In this document: piece by piece, positions 9,277 through 17,717 of the stretch | Layout of the letters: every line of letters begins with the position of its first letter | Position numbering within the stretch: position 1 is the first letter of the stretch | Origin: Deltaproteobacteria bacterium | Lineage (GTDB): Bacteria; Myxococcota; Myxococcia; Myxococcales; 40CM-4-68-19 | Assembly (NCBI GenBank): GCA_005879535.1 | Contig: VBKI01000053.1 | Location: 144,957-208,956 of the forward strand | Direction: 5' to 3' | Length of the DNA stretch: 64,000 nt | Position numbers and translations under genes: made by a program | Notes under the pieces: generated by a model | Seen by the model: the letters and a program-made list of their open reading frames with translations, nothing else | What the model was told of the DNA's origin: nothing | Databases searched by the model: none

Positions 9277-9316
9277 GGCTGTTCCCGACTCGCCCGGTCC
9301 GCTACACTGGCGAGCG

Positions 9317-10033
9317 ATGAACGATCAGGGCGCGAAGACGGCGCGCACGCTGCTCATCGCCGACCATCTCTGGGAGGCGTTCAGCAGCATGGCGATGGAG
9401 ATGGGCAGCGAGCGCGACTCGCTCATCAATCAGGCGCTGTACACGTTCGCCCGGCTCAACGGGTTCCTCGTCGCCTCGGATCTGGCGAACCTCGGCGTCG
9501 TCCCCCGAACGGCGCTGACCGACTCCGGCCGGCTCCGCATCGCTCCGCCGGCGGAGGACACGCACGAGATGGCGGCAGGCGGCATGTCCCTGAGGGTCGG
9601 GGCCAGCGGCGAGGCGCCGTCGTTCGAGGAAGAAACCGCGGACGCGGCGCCAACGAGCCTGGATCTGCCGAACGTCGGCGGCGGCCTGCGGACCCGCGCG
9701 GCGATCGTCAGCGCGCATCCACGGGATCCGTCGCACGCTGCTCCAGCCGGCCGCACGCTGGTGCTCCTGGCCGGCGACGGGCACGAGCTGGAGCGCGTCC
9801 GCAAGGATCGCTTCCTCATCGGACGCGGCAAGCATTGCGACCTCGTGATCAACTCCGGCAAGGTGAGCCGCGAGCACGCGGCCATCGTCCGCGAGGGAAA
9901 TTCCTGGTTCATCGAGGACCTCGGCTCGTCGAACGGAACCTGGTTCGACAAGCGCCGGCTGACGCGGCGCGAGATCCAGGAAGGCGACGAGTATTACGTC
10001 TGCGCGGAGAAGCTCCGCTGCACATTCAATTAG
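9317..10033 (+). CDS. FHA domain protein with ribbon-helix-helix-like N-terminus
   Basis: The 238-residue product has a C-terminal FHA domain (about 145-238) with the phosphothreonine-binding signature: FLIGRGKHCDLVI, KVSREHAAI and DLGSSNGTWFDK. The first 50 residues (RTLLIADHLWEAFSSMAMEM through DSLINQALYTFARLNGFL) resemble a ribbon-helix-helix DNA-binding unit. A Pro/Ala-rich linker joins them. This would make a phosphopeptide-responsive DNA-binding or scaffold protein; that role is inferred. It heads a Tad-type gene set that also includes an FHA-fused TadA ATPase, so Ser/Thr kinase signalling may control pilus assembly. Its TAG stop begins the hairpin at 10031. Confidence 0.85.
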   Translation: MNDQGAKTARTLLIADHLWEAFSSMAMEMGSERDSLINQALYTFARLNGFLVASDLANLGVVPRTALTDSGRLRIAPPAEDTHEMAAGGMSLRVGASGEAPSFEEETADAAPTSLDLPNVGGGLRTRAAIVSAHPRDPSHAAPAGRTLVLLAGDGHELERVRKDRFLIGRGKHCDLVINSGKVSREHAAIVREGNSWFIEDLGSSNGTWFDKRRLTRREIQEGDEYYVCAEKLRCTFN

Positions 10034-10058
10034 CCGGACGCCGCAGGCGCACCGGCTA
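10031..10058 (+). repeat. TAG-anchored two-part hairpin (architectural variant)
   Basis: TAGCCGG (10031-10037, whose TAG is the stop codon of the FHA gene) pairs with CCGGCTA (10052-10058). CGCC (10039-10042) pairs with GGCG (10046-10049) around GCA. The bulges are A on the 5' side and CA on the 3' side. The GTG of the next gene begins at the very next base. The layout matches the dispersed repeats, but the base pairs differ. Confidence 0.7.
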
Positions 10059-10556
10059 GTGGACGGTCTCCTCAGCGAATTCACCGCAGCGCCGGTGCAA
10101 GCGAAGATCGCCGTGGCCGACCTCGCCCTCGCGCTCACAATCAGCGCCGTCACGGATCTACGCGAACGCCGCATCCCGAACGCCGTCACCTATCCCGCGC
10201 TCGCCGTTGCCGCCGCCTGCGCCATCTCGCTCGGCGGCCTCCCGCTCCTGCTGGAATCCGCCGTGGGCGCCCTCGTCTGCGCCACCCCCCTCACGCTCGC
10301 CATGTGGCGCGGCTGGATGGGCGCCGGCGACGTCAAGCTGATGGCCGTCGCCGGCCTCGTCTCCGGCACCGCCGCCGGCTGGAGCTTCTCCCTGATCGTC
10401 CTCCTCGACGTCGCCGTCGCCGGCGGCGCACAAGCACTCCTCTGGCTTCTCGCGGCGAAGGCCCGCCGGCGCGATCGCCCCAAGGCCGTCCCCTACGGAC
10501 TCGCCATCGCCGTCGGGACGACTTGGGCATTCCTGACCGGAGCCCCGCTCTTTTGA
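10059..10556 (+). CDS. A24 prepilin peptidase, TadV/CpaA type
   Basis: This inner-membrane aspartic protease would cleave prepilin leader peptides for the Flp/Tad pilus. The 165-residue product keeps both catalytic aspartates: one in AVTDLRERRIPN (near residue 31) and one in the GxGD motif GWMGAGDVKLMA (near 90). Hydrophobic helices surround them. It lacks the N-terminal methylase domain of PilD, as expected for CpaA/TadV. Start is the GTG directly after the TAG hairpin; no better start or clear Shine-Dalgarno site is visible. The secretin gene follows by 43 bp. Confidence 0.88.
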   Translation: MDGLLSEFTAAPVQAKIAVADLALALTISAVTDLRERRIPNAVTYPALAVAAACAISLGGLPLLLESAVGALVCATPLTLAMWRGWMGAGDVKLMAVAGLVSGTAAGWSFSLIVLLDVAVAGGAQALLWLLAAKARRRDRPKAVPYGLAIAVGTTWAFLTGAPLF

Positions 10557-10599
10557 CCGATGGCGTCTCTGCCCGCCGGATGTCACGCTGCGTCCGGTC

Positions 10600-12045
10600 A
10601 TGGGAAGTCTGCCGCTTCTCGCCGTGCTCCTCGCCACCGCCGCGGCACCCCCGGAGGGCGCTGTCATCGCCCTCGGCGTCGGGCAGCAAAAGGTGATCCA
10701 GCTCGGCAACGTCGCGCGCGTGGCCATCGGCGAGCCGGAGATCGCCGACGTGAAGCAGGTGGGCGGCGGAAGCGAGCTCTTGATCACGGGCATGGGCGAG
10801 GGCCGCACCTCGCTGCTCGTCTGGCGCGCGAACGGCACCCGCCTCAGCTACGCCGTCGTGGTGCGCAGGCAGGACCCGAAGGAGCTGGTGAGCGAGATCC
10901 GGGCGCTCCTCGGAGACCGCGAAGGCGTCCAGGTGCGGATCGTCGGCGAGCGCGTGGTGCTGGAAGGCGAGACGCTCACCGGCGACGACTACGACCGCGT
11001 GCAGCAGGTGGTACAGCTCTATCCGTCGGTGAAATCGTTCGTGCGGCCGAGCGGAAACGCGAAGCGGCTCGCCGCCGAGGCGTTGAACCGCGTCCTGCAG
11101 AGAAACGGGCTGGCCGCGGTCTTCGCGACCGTACTGGGGAACGCGCTGGCGCTGGAAGGGTCGGTGGACTCGAAGGAAGATCTGCGCAGGCTCGAGTTGC
11201 TCACCCGCGCCGCCGCGGAGAAGGTGGAGAACCTCGTCACCATCAGCGCGAAGAGGATGATCCTTGTCGAGGTGGATTTCGTGGAGGCGAGCTCCGGCTC
11301 GAGCAAAGCGGTCGGCATCAAACCGCCTTCGGCGTTCGTCTCCACCGGAGACGGCGCATCGGCAACCGTCAGCATCGTCCGGCCCATCCCGGGGCTCGAT
11401 TCCGGACAGACGCAGAAGTCCGCCAGCCTGACCGTGAACGCGGGCGCGGCAACCGATTTTTCCGCGGCGGCGCGCTTCGACCAGGGCGCCGTCCGCGTCC
11501 TCAGCCGGCCGAGGCTGGTCTGCGCCAGCGGCGAGAAGGCGGAGTTTCTCGCCGGAGGCGAGATCCCGGTGGTGATGGTCACGCAGAACCAGTCCGCGGT
11601 CGAGTTCAAGAAGTTCGGCATCCTGCTGCACATCACGCCGACGGCGGACCGCGCCGGCCACATCACCGTGGAGATCCACGCCGAAGTGAGCGACGTCGAC
11701 CGCAGCATCTCGGCGCGCGCGAACGGATTCGACCTGCCCGGGCTGCGGGTCCGCGAGGTGAAGACGAACGTGACCGTGAACGACGGCGAGACCATCATCC
11801 TCAGTGGGCTGTACAATTCGGCCGAGGACAAGGAAGTGTCGAAGGTCCCGCTGCTCGGGCACCTTCCCATCCTCGGGGAGCTGTTCAAGAGCCGCAGCTT
11901 CATCGAGCGCAGGACGGAGCTGGCCATCTACGTGACGCCACGGCTGCTCGCGCCAGCGAGCGAAAAGGCGAAAGAGATGATCGACGGCGCCCGCAAGCTC
12001 TACAAGGACGCTGAGGACTCGGTGTCCTTCTCGATGTTCGACTGA
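10600..12045 (+). CDS. Tad/Flp pilus secretin, CpaC/RcpA family
   Basis: This is an outer-membrane secretin ring subunit for the Tad pilus. The 481-residue product has a signal peptide (residues 1-16) and the pilus-secretin N-terminal domain (about 20-90; VIQLGNVARVAIGEPEIADV). A BON-like domain follows (about 92-155; VRIVGERVVLEGET). The secretin core (about 235-455) ends with VPLLGHLPILGELFKS near residue 416 and RTELAIYVTPRLL, both hallmarks of the family. Its TGA overlaps the ATG of the next gene by one base. The pilot protein and the rest of the Tad machinery are not in this window. Confidence 0.93.
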   Translation: MGSLPLLAVLLATAAAPPEGAVIALGVGQQKVIQLGNVARVAIGEPEIADVKQVGGGSELLITGMGEGRTSLLVWRANGTRLSYAVVVRRQDPKELVSEIRALLGDREGVQVRIVGERVVLEGETLTGDDYDRVQQVVQLYPSVKSFVRPSGNAKRLAAEALNRVLQRNGLAAVFATVLGNALALEGSVDSKEDLRRLELLTRAAAEKVENLVTISAKRMILVEVDFVEASSGSSKAVGIKPPSAFVSTGDGASATVSIVRPIPGLDSGQTQKSASLTVNAGAATDFSAAARFDQGAVRVLSRPRLVCASGEKAEFLAGGEIPVVMVTQNQSAVEFKKFGILLHITPTADRAGHITVEIHAEVSDVDRSISARANGFDLPGLRVREVKTNVTVNDGETIILSGLYNSAEDKEVSKVPLLGHLPILGELFKSRSFIERRTELAIYVTPRLLAPASEKAKEMIDGARKLYKDAEDSVSFSMFD

Positions 12046-13142
12046 TGAGCGCCGCCTGGATCCGAAGGATGGTCCTGCCTCCCGCGGCGGCTTTTCTCCT
12101 GCAGCGCGCGCTGCTCGCCGCCGTCGCCTGGGCGCACGGCTTCGATCCGTTTGCGGCGGAAACCTGGTCCCGCTGGGATTCGACGTACTATCTGCAGATC
12201 GCGTCGAGCGGTTATCTGCCGCTCGAACACTGCCGCCCCGAAACGCACTACCCGGCCGACGCCTGGTGCGGCAACGCAGCCTGGTTTCCTGGCTACTCCT
12301 GGCTCGTCGCGGCCGTCGCGCATCCGCTCGGTCTTTCACCGGCCACTGCTGCTGTCTGGATCAGCGCCTTGGCGCAGCTCGCTTGCCTCATTCTCGTCTG
12401 GGTGCTGCTCGACGATGCCCGCCGGTGGCCTCCATTGGCCTTCGCTGCCTTCTTTCCCGGCAACGTCTACATGGCGGCAGTGTTTCCGGTCTCGCTGTGC
12501 GCGCTCGCCCTGCTCTGCTGCATCCGGCTGAGCTGGTCCGGGATGTTCAAGCGAGCGGCGCTTGCGGCAGCGGCGGCAGCCGCGTGCTACCCCACCGGGG
12601 TCCTGCTTGCGCCAGTGGTCGGGCTCTGGGCGCTTCTGCATCGCCGCTGGCACGCGACATGGGTCGTGGCGGGGGCTCTCGGCGGACTTGCGGCCGTGGT
12701 CCTGGTCATGCGGGTCCAGACCGGCGCCTGGGACGCTTTCGCCCTGGTGCAGGCCAAGTACGCATACAGCGGCAATCTTCTCGACTCCCTGGGCGCGCGG
12801 CTCAAACCGCTGGTGAATCCAAGGTATCGGGACGAGAAGGGCTTCGTCACCGGGCTGCAAACGCTTCTTTCAGCCGTCATGGTTCTCTTGCTCGCCTCCC
12901 AGGAACTGCGCCGGCGCTGGCCGGAACGGAGCTCTCTCGTTGCCCTCTGCATGGGGACATTCTGGATGACACCGCTGATGCTGGGCGGGCGGCTCTCGCT
13001 GTATCGTTCCGACGCCCTTCTTCTTCCCGCGGTGCTCCTGTTTCCGGCGTTGCCGCGCAAGGTCCAGCTCGCCTTCGTCGGCGCCGCGTTCGCCCTCTCT
13101 TTCCCGATGGCCGCGATGTTCTTTCGCGCCGTGCTGGTATGA
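12045..13142 (+). CDS. PIG-V-like membrane glycosyltransferase (GT-C fold)
   Basis: The 365-residue product is a polytopic membrane protein with about eight to ten hydrophobic helices. Its first loop has SRWDSTYYLQIASSGY (near residues 41-56), matching the WD-x-x-Y/H-x-x-I-A-x-x-GY loop of the PIG-V/mannosyltransferase family. Such enzymes transfer sugars from polyprenyl-phosphate donors on the outer face of the inner membrane. It sits between the secretin and ATPase genes and overlaps the secretin stop (TGATG). It may glycosylate pilins or a surface polymer, which is an inference from position. Substrate cannot be read from the sequence. Confidence 0.75.
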   Translation: MSAAWIRRMVLPPAAAFLLQRALLAAVAWAHGFDPFAAETWSRWDSTYYLQIASSGYLPLEHCRPETHYPADAWCGNAAWFPGYSWLVAAVAHPLGLSPATAAVWISALAQLACLILVWVLLDDARRWPPLAFAAFFPGNVYMAAVFPVSLCALALLCCIRLSWSGMFKRAALAAAAAAACYPTGVLLAPVVGLWALLHRRWHATWVVAGALGGLAAVVLVMRVQTGAWDAFALVQAKYAYSGNLLDSLGARLKPLVNPRYRDEKGFVTGLQTLLSAVMVLLLASQELRRRWPERSSLVALCMGTFWMTPLMLGGRLSLYRSDALLLPAVLLFPALPRKVQLAFVGAAFALSFPMAAMFFRAVLV

Positions 13143-13175
13143 TTGCAAACTCGTCGATTCGAGGGGGCCGCCAAC

Positions 13176-14921
13176 ATGTCATTCAGCGTGATCCTGACCG
13201 AGAAAGGCGGCTCCACGCAGCGGCTCGACTTCGACGCCGAAGAGATCACCATCGGGCGCGTCGACGAGAACGACATCTGCCTGCCCAAGGGAAACATCTC
13301 CAAGAAGCACACGCGGATCGTGGTCAAGGACGGAAGGATCATCGTTCTCGATCTGAAGTCCACCAACGGCACGTACGTGAACGGCAAGAAGCTCGCCGGC
13401 CCACAAGTGATCTCGCCCGACGACAAGGTCTACATCGGCGATTTCATCCTCAACGTCGAGCCGCCCGACCTGGAACCGGCGCCGACCAATGGCGAGCCGC
13501 AGGACGGCGACGCGATGGCCGAGATGCCGACGATGACGCCGGCCCGGCCGCACTACGTCGCCAGCGAGGCGACGCACCGGGACGGCCAGCCGCAACCGCC
13601 CCCGAAGGCAGCTCCGCCGCCACCGGTGCAGGGAATTTCGCCCGTCGGCGATGACGGCCGCACGCTGCAGCTCGCTCACGACCGCCTGATCGAAGCGCTC
13701 GACCTGCGCCGTCTGGACCTCGACGCGCTGGGATCGGACGAGCTGTGGGAGAAGAGCGAGGCTGCCCTCCGGCAGATCGTCGCGCGCATGGACCAGACGG
13801 GCGAGCTCGATCCGCACGTCGACCGCGAGCAGCTCGTCCAGGACGTCCTCAACGAGGCGCTGGGACTGGGCCTCCTCGAGCCGTACCTCGCCGACGACAC
13901 GGTGAGCGAGATCATGGTGAACGGCCCGAATCAGGTGTACGTCGAGCGCGAGGGATGCCTGGAGCGGGTGGAGAAGGCATTCAGCTCTGCCCAGGCGGTT
14001 CTGGCCGTGATCGAGCGCATCGTCGCTCCGCTCGGCCGGCACGTCGACGAGTCGTCGCCCCTGGTGGATGCGCGGCTTCGCGACGGGAGCCGGGTCAACG
14101 CGATCATTCCCCCTCTCGCGCTGAAGGGACCCTGCCTCACCATCCGCAAGTTCAAGCGCGAGCTCCTGACGATGGAGCACCTGATCGGGTACGGAACGCT
14201 GACGCCGCAGATCGCGCAGTTCCTCGACACCTGCGTGAAAGTGCGGCGCAACCTGGTGATCTCCGGCGGCACCGGGTCGGGGAAGACTACTCTATTGAAT
14301 ATCTTGTCCGGGTGCATCCCCGAGCAGGAACGGATCGTCACCATAGAGGACGCCGCCGAGCTGCAGCTCGCGCAGGAGCACTGGATCCAGCTCGAGTCGC
14401 GGCCGCCGAACATCGAAGGCAAGGGGCAGATCACCATCCGGGACCTGGTGCGCAATGCGCTGCGGATGCGGCCCGACCGCATCGTCGTCGGCGAGTGCCG
14501 GGGCGGGGAAGCGCTGGACATGCTCCAGGCCATGAATACGGGACACGACGGCTCGCTCACCACGCTGCACGCGAATTCCACCCGCGACGCGCTGGCCAGG
14601 ATGGAGACCATGGTGCTGATGAGCGGCATGGACCTGCCGGTGCGCGCCATCCGCGAGCAGATCGCGAGCGCGGTCCATCTCGTCATCCAGCAGACGCGCT
14701 TCGCCGACGGCTCGCGCAGGGTGACCGCCATCAGCGAGGTGTCCGGCATGGAGATGGACGTCATCACCATGCAGGACATCTTCCAGTTCCAGCAGGAAGG
14801 GTTCGACGACCAGGGCGCGGTCGTCGGGCGGTTCGTGCCGACCGGATTCGTTCCCCGTTTCTACGACGACCTGCAGCGCCGCGGGATTCCCGTCGACATG
14901 GACGTCTTCGGGGAACGCTGA
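13176..14921 (+). CDS. FHA-fused TadA/CpaF pilus assembly ATPase
   Basis: The 581-residue product fuses an N-terminal FHA domain (about 1-95; EEITIGRVDENDICL, KKHTRIVVKDG, DLKSTNGTYVNGKKL) through a Pro-rich linker to a CpaF-type secretion ATPase. The ATPase has Walker A GGTGSGKTT (364-372), the Asp box TIEDAAELQL, Walker B RPDRIVVGECRGGEA and the His box TTLHANST (462-469). It would power Tad pilus assembly at the inner membrane. The ATG at 13176 is preceded by GAGGGGG, which decides the start. Fusion to FHA implies control by Thr phosphorylation. TadB, TadC, TadZ and the Flp pilin are not found next to it. Confidence 0.93.
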   Translation: MSFSVILTEKGGSTQRLDFDAEEITIGRVDENDICLPKGNISKKHTRIVVKDGRIIVLDLKSTNGTYVNGKKLAGPQVISPDDKVYIGDFILNVEPPDLEPAPTNGEPQDGDAMAEMPTMTPARPHYVASEATHRDGQPQPPPKAAPPPPVQGISPVGDDGRTLQLAHDRLIEALDLRRLDLDALGSDELWEKSEAALRQIVARMDQTGELDPHVDREQLVQDVLNEALGLGLLEPYLADDTVSEIMVNGPNQVYVEREGCLERVEKAFSSAQAVLAVIERIVAPLGRHVDESSPLVDARLRDGSRVNAIIPPLALKGPCLTIRKFKRELLTMEHLIGYGTLTPQIAQFLDTCVKVRRNLVISGGTGSGKTTLLNILSGCIPEQERIVTIEDAAELQLAQEHWIQLESRPPNIEGKGQITIRDLVRNALRMRPDRIVVGECRGGEALDMLQAMNTGHDGSLTTLHANSTRDALARMETMVLMSGMDLPVRAIREQIASAVHLVIQQTRFADGSRRVTAISEVSGMEMDVITMQDIFQFQQEGFDDQGAVVGRFVPTGFVPRFYDDLQRRGIPVDMDVFGER

Positions 14922-14941
14922 GGACGCATCTCATTCGCTAA

Positions 14942-14956
14942 GCCGCCTTCGGCGGC
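14942..14956 (+). terminator. hairpin after the tadA/cpaF gene
   Basis: GCCGCC (14942-14947) and GGCGGC (14951-14956) form a perfect stem with a TTC loop, 20 bp after the TGA. It has no T tract. It lies inside the stretch that would encode the missing polA N-terminus, so it may separate the Tad genes from polA. Confidence 0.5.
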
Positions 14957-15036
14957 CGCGACTGTCGATCCGACACGGTTCGCACACCATCTTCCGCGCC
15001 TACCATGCCCTGCCCCACCTCTCCACCCGGCAGGGA

Positions 15037-17646
15037 GTGCCGACGAATGCCGTCTACGGCTTCACCACCATGCTCCTGCGTGCCATTCGCGAGGGCAGCC
15101 CCACTCACCTCGCGGTCGCATTCGACGAGGAGGCGAAGGCGAAGCGGAGCGAGATCTACTCCGCATACAAGGCGACCCGCGGCGCTCCTCCCGAGGACCT
15201 CAGTCCCCAATTCCCGCTGGTGCGCCGCGTCCTCGAGGCGCTGCGCGTCCCGGCCATCGGCTTCCCCGGCTACGAAGCGGATGACGTGATCGCCACCCTC
15301 GCCCGCCGGGCGCGCGCCCAGGGCTGGGAAGTGGTGATCGTCTCTGGCGACAAGGACCTGATGCAGCTCGTGGTCAACGGAATCCGCTGCTATGACTCCA
15401 TGTACGAGAAGTGGTACGGCCCCGAAGAGGTGGAAGCGAAATGGGGCGTCCCCCCACAGCAGGTCGCCGACCTGCTCGCGCTCACGGGCGACAAGATCGA
15501 CAACATTCCGGGCGTACCCGGGGTCGGCGAAAAGACCGCCGCCGGCCTGCTCAAAGAGTACGGCACCCTCGAGAACGTCCTCGCCAACGCCGGCGCGGTG
15601 AAGAAGCCGAAGCTGCGGGAAAACCTGCTCGCCAGCCTCGACTCCGTCCGGCGAGGGCGCCAGCTCATCTCGCTCTACGAGGAGCTGCCGCTTCCAGTGC
15701 AGCTCGAGGACCTGGAGCGCAAGGCGGTCGACGAGCCGCGCGCGCGAAAGCTCTTCACCGAGCTGGAGTTCGTGCGACTGGTGAACGACCTCCCCCGGCC
15801 GGCGCCGACTCCACCCTCGGGTGCGCGCTCGATGGCGGGAACGCTCGAGGACGTCCAGCGCCTGGTCGACAAGGCCCGCGCGGCGAGGCGCTTCGCCATC
15901 CTCACCCTCACCAGCGATGACGAGCCGCTGCGCGACGAGATCCTCGGGCTCGCCGTGTCTCTGCCCGACGAGTCGGTCTACGTTCCGCTCGGCCACCGTC
16001 CGGCCGGCGGCGCATCGGGCGCGCTCTTCGCACCGGCGGAGCTGAACGCGGCCAGGGCCATGGCGCTGCTCAAGCCGCTGCTCGAGGACGCGACCATCAC
16101 CAAGGACGGCCACGATCTCAAGCGCGACCTGGACGCCTGGCGGCGCGTCGGTGTGAACGTGACCGGGCTGGGCCTCGACTCGCGGCTCGCCTCCTACCTG
16201 ATCGATCCCACCGGTCGCGATCACTCGCTGGTGCAGACCGCGCGGGAGCGGATCAGCTGCGAGCTGCCCCTGCTGAAAGAGCTTTGCGAGCGCAGTGGAA
16301 AGGGGAAGAAGGCCACGCCGCTGGCCGAGATCTCCGTCGACGAGACTTCCGCGGCCGCCTGCGCGCTGGTGGAGGGCGCCCGCAGGCTGTGCGAGGCGCT
16401 CGGGGAAGATCTGCGGGCGGACCCGGAGCTGCTCGGCCTGTATTCCGAAATCGAGAAACCGTTGATCGAAGTGCTGGCGAACCTGGAGCTGACGGGCATC
16501 CGGGTCGACGTTCCGCGCCTGCAACGCCTCTCGGACGAGATCGGCCGGCAGATCGATGCGCTGCTGCAGGAGATCTTCCAGCTCGCCGGCGGCGAGTTCC
16601 TGCCCGCGTCGACGCAGCAGCTCGCCGAGGTGCTCTACAAGCGCCTGAACCTTCCCGTCCTCAAGCGCGGGAAGACAGGGCCCTCCACCGACCAGGAAGT
16701 ATTGGAGGAGCTGGCGCAGCAGCACCCGCTGCCGGCGAAAGTCCTCGAGCACCGCCAGCTCACCAAGCTGAAGAGCACGTATCTCGACGCGCTGCCCGCG
16801 GTGATCGGCAAGGACGGCCGCCTGCACACCACCTTCGATCAGGCGGTAGCGGCCACGGGCCGGCTCTCCAGCGTCAACCCGAACCTGCAGAACATTCCCA
16901 TCCGCACGCCCATCGGAGCGAAGATTCGCGAAGCCTTCGTCCCGGAACCAGGCTGGAAGCTGCTGAGCGCCGATTACTCGCAGATCGAGTTGCGCGTGCT
17001 GGCGCACATCTCCGGCGACCCCGTGCTGCGGGCGAGCTTCGAGTCTGGCGAGGACCTGCACGCGCGTATCGCCGGGGAGACGTTCGGGGTGCCGCCGGCG
17101 GAAGTTACGCGGCAGCAGCGCGACATCGCGAAGATGATCAACTACGGCATTGCCTACGGGCTCTCCGCGTTCGGCCTCGCGCACCGCCTCGGGCTGGAGC
17201 AGAGCGAGGCGGCGGACATCATCGAGAGGTACTTCGCGCGGTACGCAAAGGTGAAGCAGTGGCTCGACGACACCATCGCCCAGGCGCGCAGGAGCGGGAT
17301 GGTGAAGACGATGTTCGGTCGCCGCCGGTACTTGCCGGACATCAACAGCAAGAATCCGGCGGCGCGCAGCGCGGCGGAACGAACCGCGGTGAACACGCCG
17401 ATTCAGGGGACGGCGGCGGATCTGGTCAAGCGCGCGATGCTCTCTGTGGACGCCGCGCTACGCGGCGGCAAGTACAGGACGCGCATGCTGCTGCAGGTCC
17501 ACGACGAGCTCGTGCTGGAAGCGCCGCCCGACGAAGTGGCGGAGGTCGGACCGCTCGTCAAGGCGAGGATGAGCGGTGCAGCCGATCTCGCCGTGTCGCT
17601 CGTCGTCGAGCTCGGCCAGGGCGACACCTGGGCGAGCGCACACTAG
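15037..17646 (+). CDS. polA: DNA polymerase I (abnormal 5' end)
   Basis: This is a family A DNA polymerase for replication and repair. Numbering is from the first usable start, GTG at 15037. The 5'-nuclease part keeps YEADDVIATL, SGDKDLMQL (103-111) and TGDKIDNIPGVPGVG. Polymerase motif A is DYSQIELR (from D646), motif B RRDIAKMINYG-like, and motif C HDE (822-824). In the middle domain the DxE of the 3'-5' exonuclease is not visible, so proofreading is probably lost, as in Taq. Family homology continues upstream of the start (HGSHTIFRAYHALPH, from about 14974), but no ATG, GTG or TTG exists in frame back to a stop at 14722. The usual IDGS aspartate reads as His. Confidence 0.88.
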   Translation: MPTNAVYGFTTMLLRAIREGSPTHLAVAFDEEAKAKRSEIYSAYKATRGAPPEDLSPQFPLVRRVLEALRVPAIGFPGYEADDVIATLARRARAQGWEVVIVSGDKDLMQLVVNGIRCYDSMYEKWYGPEEVEAKWGVPPQQVADLLALTGDKIDNIPGVPGVGEKTAAGLLKEYGTLENVLANAGAVKKPKLRENLLASLDSVRRGRQLISLYEELPLPVQLEDLERKAVDEPRARKLFTELEFVRLVNDLPRPAPTPPSGARSMAGTLEDVQRLVDKARAARRFAILTLTSDDEPLRDEILGLAVSLPDESVYVPLGHRPAGGASGALFAPAELNAARAMALLKPLLEDATITKDGHDLKRDLDAWRRVGVNVTGLGLDSRLASYLIDPTGRDHSLVQTARERISCELPLLKELCERSGKGKKATPLAEISVDETSAAACALVEGARRLCEALGEDLRADPELLGLYSEIEKPLIEVLANLELTGIRVDVPRLQRLSDEIGRQIDALLQEIFQLAGGEFLPASTQQLAEVLYKRLNLPVLKRGKTGPSTDQEVLEELAQQHPLPAKVLEHRQLTKLKSTYLDALPAVIGKDGRLHTTFDQAVAATGRLSSVNPNLQNIPIRTPIGAKIREAFVPEPGWKLLSADYSQIELRVLAHISGDPVLRASFESGEDLHARIAGETFGVPPAEVTRQQRDIAKMINYGIAYGLSAFGLAHRLGLEQSEAADIIERYFARYAKVKQWLDDTIAQARRSGMVKTMFGRRRYLPDINSKNPAARSAAERTAVNTPIQGTAADLVKRAMLSVDAALRGGKYRTRMLLQVHDELVLEAPPDEVAEVGPLVKARMSGAADLAVSLVVELGQGDTWASAH

Positions 17647-17717
17647 GCGGTCCCGACTCATCGGAAAGGGTATGCGACCACGCTTTGGCCTGTACGTGTT
17701 CTGGGATGCTTTCTGCT

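Noticed and set aside
9277..9316. Weak inverted repeat CTCGCC/GGCGAG between the lipoprotein and FHA genes
   Set aside because: Six base pairs with a long spacer are expected by chance in such G+C-rich DNA. It lacks the bulged two-part layout.
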